A stretch of DNA of 64,000 nt from Delphinapterus leucas (Eukaryota > Chordata > Mammalia > Artiodactyla > Monodontidae), in assembly GCF_002288925.2 (NCBI RefSeq), contig NW_022098001.1:11498495-11562494 (forward strand), written 5' to 3'. The translations under genes were made by a program, and so were the position numbers. Positions within the stretch are counted from its first letter, which is position 1, and every line of letters starts with the position of its first letter. A model generated the notes under the pieces. It saw only the letters and a list, made by a program, of their open reading frames with translations. It searched no databases and was not told the DNA's origin. Positions 60,401 to 64,000 of this stretch are shown piece after piece.

Positions 60401-62623
60401 AATAGCATAAAAAGTTAACTGAAATGAGAGTCACCTGGACTGAACCAAGTTAAAAAGCATAAATTCAAGATGTAGGATTGCGAAAAGAAACATTAAGCGC
60501 CAGTGGTAGCATTTATTATTATGCAAAAAGTCAAATCAAATAGGTGACAAACCAAAGGTAGAAGCCTTGCACTAAAAAAGCAATGGCAACTGAAAGGAGG
60601 TGGTTCTGTCAAGTGATTAAACAGCGCATGGGCTTTGGCATCAGAATGAGCTGGGTTCAAATCCCAGTTCAGAAACTACGTATGAACTCAGAGAAATCAC
60701 ACAATCCCTCTATGCTTCAGAGCCCTTATCTGTAAATGGGACTAATGCTATTTGCCTGGAAGAGTTTTTGAAAGGATCAGAAATAATACAGAGCAGTAAA
60801 AAAGCACAGACTTTGGAGTCAGGTTAGGAGTCAGGTTTGGAGTCAGGTTAGTCTAGGTTAGAACTGACTGTACTTTTAAAAGCTTAGGTAACTTAAGCCT
60901 CACGTTTCTTATTTGTAAGATATGATACCACCTCCTCAGCATTCTTGCAAGGATAATTAAAGTAACATGTATAAATATTCTATAAAGTCTTAAAAGTACA
61001 CCCAGTAAGTGCTCAATAAGTTGTCCCTACTATAAGTAAATATATTTACTTATAATTAAATAAGTAATTATGTACGATATATACACAGACCTCACCTTGC
61101 ACAGTGCCTGCCATGTTTTAGATACTTAACAAATGTCAACCATTATAACTACTTTCTAGCATAAGAGATTTCAGAATGATTTAAAACTTTAAACTATGGT
61201 TTTACATCCTGATACATACAATCTATATATAATTAATCAATCAGAGATGAATGTTAGTTGATTAATTATTCCAACTACAGATTTTTCAGGGAGTGGAAGC
61301 AGGAGTTAAGTATAAAATGCTCACTAGTAGAGAGAAAGCCCAGGAACAAGGAAACACTAGATGGGAGAAGTATACATCTACTTTAAGCATATAAACTATT
61401 CACAGTGTAAATTCACAATCCCTAAATTGTATGCTTATTTGTTAATAAAAGTAATTTACTATTTATTTTTCTGCCAAAGGCAAAGTCAGACATATATTTA
61501 ATTCTTTCCCACAACCATCCTTCATTTTAAGCCATCCTACCTGCAGCTGTTTTGGCCCTAGACCAATTTCACCGGGTTACAGGGCAGAATTGATCTCACC
61601 AGTTCTTCAGTGGTATTTTGAAATTATGAGCATTAAGAAATTGTACCAACCACTTCACACCACTACTCTACAGGGCTGGAGTTGTGGCACCTTGGTTCCT
61701 AGAAACCACTTACCTACCTGTGGTTGTTTTTTTGTTCATTTTCCCTGAAAAGGAGCTATGCATGCAAGGGTTAGAAAAAAAAGGGTGGGGGGAGGTTGCA
61801 ATTTTTAATGTACCAAAAAGAATTAAATAAAAAGTCTCTCGCCCACAGCAGGAGGTACCACTGTTAACAGAGTCTTGTACATTTTTCCTACTTACAAACT
61901 AAATTAAGTCAAATAAAAACGGGATGGTTCTAACACTGGCAACTGGAAAATGAATAAAACCCCAGGAATGTACCATTAACGGGGTATAATAGATTGTCTT
62001 ATTTGAAAACTTAAGAGTGCACATCCAAACCTTTTAATAATGACCTGAGTACAGAATTTTTCCTTTGTTAAACAAATTCAAATTGTATCTAATAAGTAGA
62101 TGATTATGTCGCTGTCACAATAGAAATCTACATTAACACTTAATACCATAGAACAATTTTGCCAAGCTTTCCATGCCAAAAGTGCACTATTAACAAAGGT
62201 ATCACAATTTTGTTTTCCAATAAGAGGTATGTTACATATCTGGAACCTTACTCATATAAAAGATGCTCAAGTCATGAATAAATTGTTCCTGGCAAAATGA
62301 AAACTTAATAATGTCACAGCAATGTTTAAAATACTTGGTGATACGTCCCTCCTTAAAAAACAAACAAACAAAACCAACTTACTTAAACCTCCACCACCCA
62401 TCCATCGGTATGATAAATTCAGATTTTTAGTTTTCCTTAAATGGGGGTGTACATGTAACATTTTATATGTCACTCTCTTTATTAAGAGCCTTGCATATAA
62501 TTTCACATGCTCCCAACTAACCTTTTCATTTTTCTTGTGTGTCTCTAATGGCTGCTTAGCTGCTGCACTCCGAGGAGTTCGGACGACCTCTTCCTCAGCC
62601 ACTTCGATGGTCCGTCCGTTTGG
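24374..62623 (-). CDS. MTDH: MTDH (metadherin / AEG-1 / LYRIC), partial: coding exons 2-12
   Basis: This is a split gene on the minus strand. The coding segments are 62522-62623, 49555-49639, 48661-48837, 47195-47260, 45416-45652, 40521-40619, 34645-34769, 30193-30300, 27603-27743, 25084-25240 and 24374-24444. They total 1368 nt, which is 455 codons plus TGA. All introns are GT-AG and every junction keeps frame. The product matches human MTDH residues 128-582 with no length change, judged from memory of the human protein. MTDH is a lysine-rich, largely disordered protein found at the ER membrane, tight junctions and nucleus. It binds the nuclease SND1, NF-kB p65 and PLZF and is overexpressed in many tumours. 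The first exon (residues 1-127: LXXLL, transmembrane helix, NLS-1) lies outside the window past base 64000, so the start codon is not visible. The gene is intact here except for an odd duplication of exon 9. Confidence 0.97.
24445..25083 (-). other. MTDH intron 11
   Basis: About 0.64 kb with canonical ends (gtaagt...ttttag). Contains an A/G-rich run near 24451-24477 on the plus strand; no transposon recognised. Confidence 0.9.
25084..25240 (-). CDS. MTDH: MTDH exon 11 (residues 508-559 plus first base of 560)
   Basis: The exon is 157 nt (52 codons + 1 nt), encoding PIKTLPPAISTEPSVILSK then SDSDKSSSQVPPMLQETDKS and KSNTKQNSVPPSQ. The acceptor is tttcaaaatag/CCTATC and the donor TCACAGA/gtaagt. 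It is Ser/Pro/Thr-rich and disordered, and almost identical to remembered human (T517I or similar, I539M). Confidence 0.96.
25241..27602 (-). other. MTDH intron 10
   Basis: About 2.4 kb. Holds one reverse CHR SINE (26452-26764) and MIR/L2-like fragments near 27400-27530. No other gene seen. Confidence 0.9.
26452..26764 (-). mobile_element. CHR-type SINE, long form, in intron 10
   Basis: Reverse copy; short duplication tatgtat on both sides. Confidence 0.9.
27603..27743 (-). CDS. MTDH: MTDH exon 10 (residues 461-507)
   Basis: The exon is 141 nt (47 codons, phase 0 at both ends), encoding DTEELEKEIREELPVNTSK then VRPKQEKAFSLKTISTSD and PAEALIKNSQ. The acceptor is tttctctgtag/GACACAG and the donor AGCCAG/gtaact. 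It is mixed acidic and basic, with no known fold, and forms the C-terminal end of the mapped PLZF-interacting region (to about 487). A few conservative changes from remembered human are seen (D472E, T480V, VLV to ALI). An in-frame exon, so skipping would keep frame. Confidence 0.96.
27744..30192 (-). other. MTDH intron 9 (contains the stray exon 9 copy)
   Basis: About 2.4 kb. Holds MIR fragments (about 28200-28330 and 28500-28680) and the left unit of the exon 9 duplication. Otherwise AT-rich unique sequence. Confidence 0.85.
29788..30299. repeat. Perfect 256-bp tandem duplication spanning exon 9
   Basis: Unit 1 is 29788-30043 and unit 2 is 30044-30299. Reading both base by base, I see no mismatch over 256 bp. 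Each unit contains about 149 bp of intron 9 plus 107 of the 108 exon bases. The right boundary falls one base short of the exon's 5' edge. The junction (ctgaaa/attcta) shows no overlap between the joined ends. Perfect identity means a very recent event or an assembly error. Confidence 0.95.
29937..30044 (-). pseudogene. MTDH: Duplicated MTDH exon 9 copy lacking its acceptor
   Basis: This is a base-for-base copy of exon 9 and its donor (GCACAG/gtaaag), except at its 5' edge. There the duplication break removes the acceptor: the two bases that should be AG read AA, and the first exon base is T instead of G. A nearby alternative, gaattttcag/ATGATG, would give a 101-nt exon. Spliced after the good copy, that exon shifts the frame and meets a TAG in exon 10 about five codons in (AGG ACA CAG AAG AAT TAG), so such mRNAs would be candidates for nonsense-mediated decay. 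It is most likely silent in vivo, or a mis-assembled duplicate. Confidence 0.8.
30193..30300 (-). CDS. MTDH: MTDH exon 9, functional copy (residues 425-460, NLS-2)
   Basis: The exon is 108 nt (36 codons, phase 0 both ends), encoding VSDDDKEKGEGALPTGKS, nine consecutive lysines and QGEDNSPAQ. The acceptor is ttttaacatcag/GTTTCAG and the donor GCACAG/gtaaag. The Lys run lies in the extended NLS-2 (human 432-451) used for nucleolar/nuclear localisation. This copy has the canonical acceptor and is the first in transcript order, so it should be the spliced exon. It sits in the right-hand unit of a perfect 256-bp tandem duplication; the other unit holds a second exon copy at 29937-30044. Confidence 0.95.
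30964..31182 (+). mobile_element. CHR-type SINE in intron 8
   Basis: Target-site duplication aagtacatgtgactct, 16 bp perfect, at 30948-30963 and 31183-31198. Confidence 0.96.
31936..32081 (-). mobile_element. CHR-type SINE in intron 8
   Basis: Reverse copy with short body; A-rich duplication aagaaaaaaa on both sides. Confidence 0.88.
32591..32873 (-). mobile_element. Truncated CHR-type SINE in intron 8
   Basis: Reverse copy that stops at 'gcattggcaggcagg', so the tRNA-like head is missing. The head end was lost after or during insertion. Confidence 0.85.
32880..33180 (+). repeat. L2 fragment
   Basis: 'cattcaagggcttgtagaac', 'ctgtaggctccttgaaggca', 'caatacctgacccatggc' are L2 3' end features. 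Confidence 0.65.
33416..33935 (-). mobile_element. CHR-type SINE split by a second SINE
   Basis: Outer element is 33416-33523 plus 33806-33935; the inner one is 33524-33786. The inner insertion duplicated about 19 bp of the outer SINE (33505-33523 and 33787-33805, two mismatches). Confidence 0.9.
33524..33786 (-). mobile_element. Inner nested CHR-type SINE
   Basis: Complete reverse copy with (TTTA)n tail and 'gaccaccagggaagtc' end, inside the outer SINE. Confidence 0.9.
34645..34769 (-). CDS. MTDH: MTDH exon 8 (residues 383-424), SND1-binding segment
   Basis: The exon is 125 nt (2 nt + 41 codons) and encodes GMSSADPSSDWNAPAEEWGN followed by WVDEERASLQKSQEPIPDDQK. The acceptor is aaattttag/ATGGTA and the donor CAAAAA/gtgagt. 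The two tryptophans seven residues apart fall at 394 and 401, the residues that insert into the SND1 SN1/SN2 pockets in the published complex; both are kept. Changes from remembered human are L385M, N391S and L414Q. The exon ends in phase 0 and joins the exon 9 copy at 30193-30300. Confidence 0.97.
36480..36720 (+). repeat. MIR SINE in intron 7
   Basis: 'gaggttaagagcatggacct', 'tagatacatgtaaagcagtt', 'agtgctcaataaatgg'. Confidence 0.88.
36906..37129 (+). mobile_element. CHR-type SINE in intron 7
   Basis: Full-length with a pure A tail. Confidence 0.9.
37647..37761 (-). mobile_element. Short CHR-type SINE in intron 7
   Basis: Target-site duplication tcaaataaa(g/a)ctact at 37632-37646 and 37762-37776. 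C-rich start is unusual for this family. Confidence 0.88.
37868..37905. repeat. Perfect 18-bp inverted repeat, 2-nt loop
   Basis: Arms 37868-37885 (ttattagcaccaagtata) and 37888-37905 are exact reverse complements around 'ca'. Confidence 0.95.
38290..38525 (-). repeat. MIR SINE in intron 7
   Basis: 'atcaggcagtgttctaagga', 'gatgatgaaactgaagcaca', 'gattcgaacccaggtag'. Confidence 0.9.
38694..38819 (-). mobile_element. Short CHR-type SINE in intron 7
   Basis: 'ttagttccccaaccaggg' to 'ctgccagggaagttcc'; flanked by diverged 'agcat.tttaac'. Confidence 0.85.
39630..39865 (+). repeat. MIR SINE in intron 7
   Basis: 'gcagtggttaagaacatgaa', 'ccacttaactgtgtggctgg', 'cagtgcctggcacag'. Confidence 0.88.
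40521..40619 (-). CDS. MTDH: MTDH exon 7 (residues 350-383)
   Basis: The exon is 99 nt (2 nt + 32 codons + 1 nt) and encodes STAEPVSQSTTSDYQWDVSR followed by an acidic NQPYIDDEWSGL. The acceptor is catttaag/GGTCTA and the donor GGGTTAA/gtatgt. The split Asn codon at 383 is completed by exon 8. The acidic/Trp motif DDEW begins the region (about 364-407) mapped as the SND1-binding part. It is identical to remembered human. Human MTDH splice variants that skip neighbouring in-frame exons have been described; nothing in this exon's sites looks weak. Confidence 0.96.
   Translation of the reverse strand, partial: GLLLSQFLSLPLLIISGMLAVINHISMMNGLG
41892..42174 (-). repeat. hAT-type MER element (non-autonomous DNA transposon)
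   Basis: 'gggttggcaaactac' at one end and 'gtttgctgacct' at the other are near-inverted ends; inside, 'atggcccacaaagcctaaaa'. Related copies lie at 51040-51400, 56495-56690 and 63022-63240. Confidence 0.7.
43010..43200 (-). repeat. MIR SINE in intron 6
   Basis: 'gctaccatttattgaatgtc', 'tgtactgggctctttacacc', 'tgattggaacttaaacc'. A second diverged MIR follows to about 43420. Confidence 0.7.
45416..45652 (-). CDS. MTDH: MTDH exon 6 (residues 271-350)
   Basis: This is the largest coding exon in the window: 237 nt, 2 nt + 78 codons + 1 nt. It encodes SSGLNENLTVNGGGWNEKS through DRSIFSGI. The acceptor is ttctttaag/TTTCTTC and the donor GGCATTG/gtaag. It contains Ser298 in the context ISAGEEKW; human S298 is the reported IKK-beta phosphorylation site in MTDH. 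It also begins the region reported to bind PLZF (about 285-487). Differences from remembered human are few and clustered near KTEPSAWGQDGGDANANG. Its length is a multiple of three, so skipping it would keep frame. Confidence 0.97.
46114..46244 (+). mobile_element. Short CHR-2-like SINE inside MER5A
   Basis: Only about 117 bp of SINE plus A14. Target-site duplication caaatgaaaaatttctt, 17 bp perfect, at 46097-46113 and 46245-46261. The A tail follows directly after 'ctaggcccatg', so it was primed from an early internal end. Confidence 0.95.
46335..46480. repeat. TG/TA/CA-rich low-complexity repeat
   Basis: Alternating gtgtgt, tatata and cacaca tracts expanded within the MER5A copy. Confidence 0.8.
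47195..47260 (-). CDS. MTDH: MTDH exon 5 (residues 249-271)
   Basis: This short exon of 66 nt (2 nt + 21 codons + 1 nt) encodes DSHLNVQVSNFKSGKGDSTLQ between split Gly and Val codons. The acceptor is tttcaaccag/GTGATT and the donor CTTCAGG/gtgaga. It is identical to the human peptide as I recall it. At this size it was missed by simple ORF length, but the frame requires it between exons 4 and 6. As 22 full codons, its skipping would keep frame. Confidence 0.95.
47261..48660 (-). other. MTDH intron 4
   Basis: About 1.4 kb. The middle (about 47640-48420) is unusually balanced in base composition and looks gene-like in texture, but no open frame of note and no family was recognised. Confidence 0.85.
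48661..48837 (-). CDS. MTDH: MTDH exon 4 (residues 190-249)
   Basis: The exon is 177 nt in split-codon phase (2 nt + 58 codons + 1 nt). It begins GAWETKISHREKRQQRKRDK and ends with PVGSKKNK. The acceptor is gctatgtcag/GAGCC, preceded on the coding strand by a long T-rich tract, and the donor is AATAAAG/gtatat. The segment is basic and then Ser/Thr-rich (IPGIENTITVTTEQ). About three conservative changes from remembered human MTDH are seen (LT to QS near residue 211, L235V). No domain fold is expected here; MTDH is mostly disordered. Confidence 0.96.
48838..49554 (-). other. MTDH intron 3
   Basis: About 0.72 kb of AT-rich unique sequence with canonical ends (gtactt...gtcag). No repeat recognised. 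Confidence 0.9.
49555..49639 (-). CDS. MTDH: MTDH exon 3 (residues 162-189 plus first base of 190)
   Basis: The exon is 85 nt and encodes a very basic stretch that begins SKKNKKKSKSD and ends GKEVDE, with one base (G) of the next codon. The acceptor is ttactttcag/TCAAAG and the donor GATGAAG/gtactt. No residue difference from remembered human MTDH. It completes the reported p65-binding region, and its lysine runs fit the nucleic-acid/RNA-associated character of the protein. It is preceded by the longest intron in the window (intron 2, about 12.9 kb). Confidence 0.95.
49775..50015 (-). repeat. MIR SINE in intron 2
   Basis: 'ttattcagtggttactatat', 'attcccattttagagattag', 'ctggctccaaagtctg'. 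Confidence 0.82.
51040..51400 (+). repeat. hAT-type MER element split by a SINE
   Basis: 'gggtcagcaacctttttct' start, 'gtaaatattttaggctttgc' body, 'agtttgccaacccctg' end. A reverse SINE at 51058-51181 interrupts it. Confidence 0.75.
51058..51181 (-). mobile_element. Short CHR-type SINE inside the MER element
   Basis: Target-site duplication cagcaa(c/a)ctttttct at 51043-51057 and 51182-51196. Confidence 0.93.
52230..52439 (+). mobile_element. CHR-2-like SINE, young, in intron 2
   Basis: Full-length with A18 tail. Confidence 0.93.
52840..53240 (+). repeat. L2-like fragment
   Basis: 'ttaaaaactccctatcattt', 'gataaaacttcctc'-like wording and 'cagctcaagttccacccc'. Diverged. Confidence 0.45.
54241..54654 (+). 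mobile_element. 5'-truncated L1, 3' UTR only
   Basis: 'cgcttatatgtggaatctag' to 'ctccaataaaaattaatttt', A-rich tail. Target-site duplication aaaaatgtacttg, 13 bp perfect, at 54228-54240 and 54655-54667. Confidence 0.94.
54670..54797 (+). mobile_element. Short CHR-type SINE next to the L1
   Basis: 'gatttccctggcagtccagt' head; tail 'aaaaataaaa'. A third, diverged copy of the L1 target (aagtgtacttcac) follows it. Confidence 0.9.
55471..55757. repeat. Tandem array, 100-bp unit, about 2.9 copies
   Basis: Units start at 55471, 55570 and 55670; 'cctgcatata' recurs at 55521, 55621 and 55721. Units 2 and 3 are almost identical; unit 1 has one substitution and a 1-nt deletion. Confidence 0.95.
56495..56690 (+). 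repeat. hAT-type MER element
   Basis: 'gtaaatattttaggctttgt', 'gcaaaagcagccacagacaa', 'cttgccaatccctg'. Confidence 0.72.
56900..57240 (+). mobile_element. CHR-type SINE, long form, in intron 2
   Basis: The body holds an internal expansion: 'cacaactactgagcccatg' repeats at about 57041-57085. Tail 'aataaataaactaaat'. Confidence 0.93.
57627..58001 (+). mobile_element. CHR-type SINE, long form, in intron 2
   Basis: Target-site duplication aaaaaaca(t/g)tctgggg at 57611-57626 and 58002-58017. Tail is an expanded (ATAC)n. Confidence 0.94.
58018..58250 (+). mobile_element. CHR-type SINE abutting the previous one
   Basis: Starts in the right-hand duplication of the preceding element. Has a small insertion in the head ('ggtctcccagtgg'). 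Confidence 0.92.
59400..59800 (+). repeat. L2-like fragment
   Basis: 'ccttaactagactgtaatct', 'cctcaagagtccaattaa', 'cattaaatagcac'. Diverged. Confidence 0.45.
59992..60198 (+). mobile_element. CHR-2-like SINE, young, in intron 2
   Basis: Target-site duplication atcactgcata at 59981-59991 and 60199-60209. Confidence 0.95.
60610..60785 (+). repeat. MIR SINE
   Basis: 'gggttcaaatcccagttc', 'atctgtaaatgggactaa'. Confidence 0.88.
60795..61030 (+). repeat. MIR SINE with local triplication
   Basis: 'agcacagactttggagtcagg' then 'ggagtcaggtt' repeated three times (60814-60850), then 'ccagtaagtgctcaataag'. Confidence 0.85.
62522..62623 (-). CDS. MTDH: MTDH exon 2 (residues 128-161)
   Basis: The exon is 102 nt (34 codons, phase 0 at both ends), running from PNGRT to KKNEK. 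The acceptor is ttgctgtgcag/CCAAAC and the donor AAAAG/gttagt. It lies within the region reported to bind NF-kB p65 (about residues 101-205). Compared with human MTDH as I remember it, about 9 of 34 residues differ (V133I, G138E, A140V, Q145R, V147A, T148A, P153L, I155T, D156H). That is far more than in the neighbouring exon 3, where I see none. Frame and splice sites are intact, so this looks like relaxed or shifted selection rather than decay. Confidence 0.95.
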
Positions 62624-64000
62624 CTGCACAGCAACAATAATGGATTCTGTTACCAAACTGCTTGGCAGAGCAAATCAAAGATTTGTACTCAGGACACAGA
62701 ATATACAACAATCAAATTCTACCCCCGACCCAAATTAAAACGTTTTTTGTACAGCTGTGTTATCTAAGACTATTGTCCCTAGGAACTACATCTTGTAATA
62801 TAATAAAGAATGAACTTATAAGCAAAACTGTACCACAAATTTATTTTCTGATTTCACCCAGGCATCAGTACCTCCAACAAAAAATAGTGGAATGGAAGCA
62901 GGAAAAAGAACTAAATTGTCTTTGCACTCTGACCACCAACTGGCTGTGTAATCTCAGAGTATTTCACTCGTTATCTTTGAGTTTTTTTCTACATCTATAA
63001 AAGTGATAGGTCTGATCTATTCAAAAGTCCACAGACTTTTTTTGGTAAAGGGCCAGACAGAAATTATTTTAGGCTTTGTGAGCTATGGAGTCTCTGTCGC
63101 AACTACAAAACTCTGCTACTGTAGCACAAAAGCAGCCATAGATGATGCATAAAGGAATGAGTACCTCTGTGTTACAAAAAACTTTACAAACACAGGTGGA
63201 GGGCCAGATTTGGTCCATGGACCACAGTTTGTTGGTCTCTGTGTTAGATAATCGCTAATGTCCCCTGTAATCTTACAATCTAATAGCTCTACTATTCTAG
63301 GATTAAGAAGCTTTACTAACCCACTGCCACATAAAAAGGCTACCTCAGTTTTCCTAACAACCCCAAAATAAAATGACAGCACTTAGGGGTGTTCATGAGT
63401 AGAATTAAGACTCTGAACACCAATTCTGGCTTTTAATCAGAATCACCAGTTGGGGTTTTTTTTTTTTTTAAATGAAGCATTTCTGAGCCCCATCACCAGA
63501 AATATACTTAGATTCAGAACTTTGAAGAAAAGGGCCCAGGTATCTCCCAGGTATCTGTATTTCTAACCTCTTCTTTCTGGATCTTACTACTACTTTTCAC
63601 TTGCCCATTCTTCTCATATTCAACACAGTAAGTTAGTAAATCAATACACTAGTTTAAATTGCTTTATTTCTACTTCTTGCAGAACAGATTTCCACCAGAT
63701 TACTTATTACAGCGGAGCTATAGTAACAAAAACAATATGAATGTTCAAAGTTTTTCTAATGTGACATTACCTGCATTTGTGCAAAATTATCAGGGATATG
63801 CAGTTGGAAAGAGAAACCATTAATATTCCAAAACCCAATCTGTAGGCTTCCCAAAGATTTATGGCAGAAAAATCCAAACAAAAGCTGTCTTTTAGCTGAT
63901 TAAATTCCTAATTAACTCAAATTTAATATGCTGAGTCTTAAGCAACTTGTTAAAGTCAGACAGCTAATGTTGAAACCAAGCGTCCTCACTCTCGGTTTGG
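62624..64000 (-). other. MTDH intron 1 (3' part)
   Basis: The window ends inside intron 1. Contains a MIR-like fragment (about 62900-63015), a hAT-type MER copy (63022-63240) and a MER5-like fragment (about 63412-63570). Exon 1 is not reached. Confidence 0.85.
63022..63240 (+). repeat. hAT-type MER element in intron 1
   Basis: 'ggtaaagggccagacagaaa', 'gtagcacaaaagcagccata', 'cacagtttgttggtctctg'. Confidence 0.72.

Larger units (their letters stand above)
49640..62521 (-). other. MTDH intron 2
   Basis: About 12.9 kb, the longest complete intron here. Holds seven CHR SINEs, one 5'-truncated L1, two hAT-type MER copies, many MIR/L2 pieces and a 100-bp tandem array at 55471-55757. No other gene seen. 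Confidence 0.9.

Noticed and set aside
62267..62656. 129-codon minus-strand frame starting MVTESIIVAVQ
   Set aside because: The coding part is exon 2 only (from PNGRT to KKNEK); the start Met lies in intron 1 and the end is intron 2.

Overview
This window is nuclear DNA of a mammal, almost certainly a cetacean and probably a toothed whale. The evidence is (a) a split vertebrate gene with GT-AG introns and (b) more than 30 tRNA-derived SINEs of the CHR type found in whales, which open with 'cttccctggtgg' and include many young CHR-2-like copies with A tails and clean target-site duplications. Older mammalian repeats (MIR, L2, L1M, MER5A and other hAT elements) fill much of the rest. No prokaryotic gene, CRISPR array, tRNA gene or rRNA gene was seen.

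The only gene I can support is MTDH (metadherin, also called AEG-1 or LYRIC), on the minus strand. Eleven coding exons corresponding to human exons 2-12 lie between 62623 and 24374. Their junctions give an unbroken frame of 455 codons plus stop, equal to human residues 128-582 as I recall that protein. Exon 1 (initiator Met, LXXLL motif, transmembrane segment, first NLS) and the promoter lie beyond base 64000. A 3' UTR follows, with a likely poly(A) signal at 22729-22734 and a possible distal one at 21350-21355.

Layout: 1-21.3 kb is intergenic sequence downstream of MTDH, dense in SINE, L1 and L2 pieces, with one 100-N assembly gap at 18198-18297. From 21.3 to 24.4 kb is MTDH 3' UTR, and from 24.4 to 64 kb are MTDH exons and introns. 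In human chromosome 8 the next gene downstream is LAPTM4B; no exon of it was recognised here.

The most notable feature is a perfect 256-bp tandem duplication (29788-30299) that carries all of MTDH exon 9, the exon encoding the middle nuclear/nucleolar localisation signal. The second copy in transcript order has lost the normal splice acceptor. Use of a cryptic acceptor in it would shift the frame, so it is either a dead exon, a poison exon or an assembly error. I found no convincing undescribed biological system; other observations concern transposon nesting, a mosaic SINE, a perfect hairpin, a 100-bp tandem array and a locally divergent exon.
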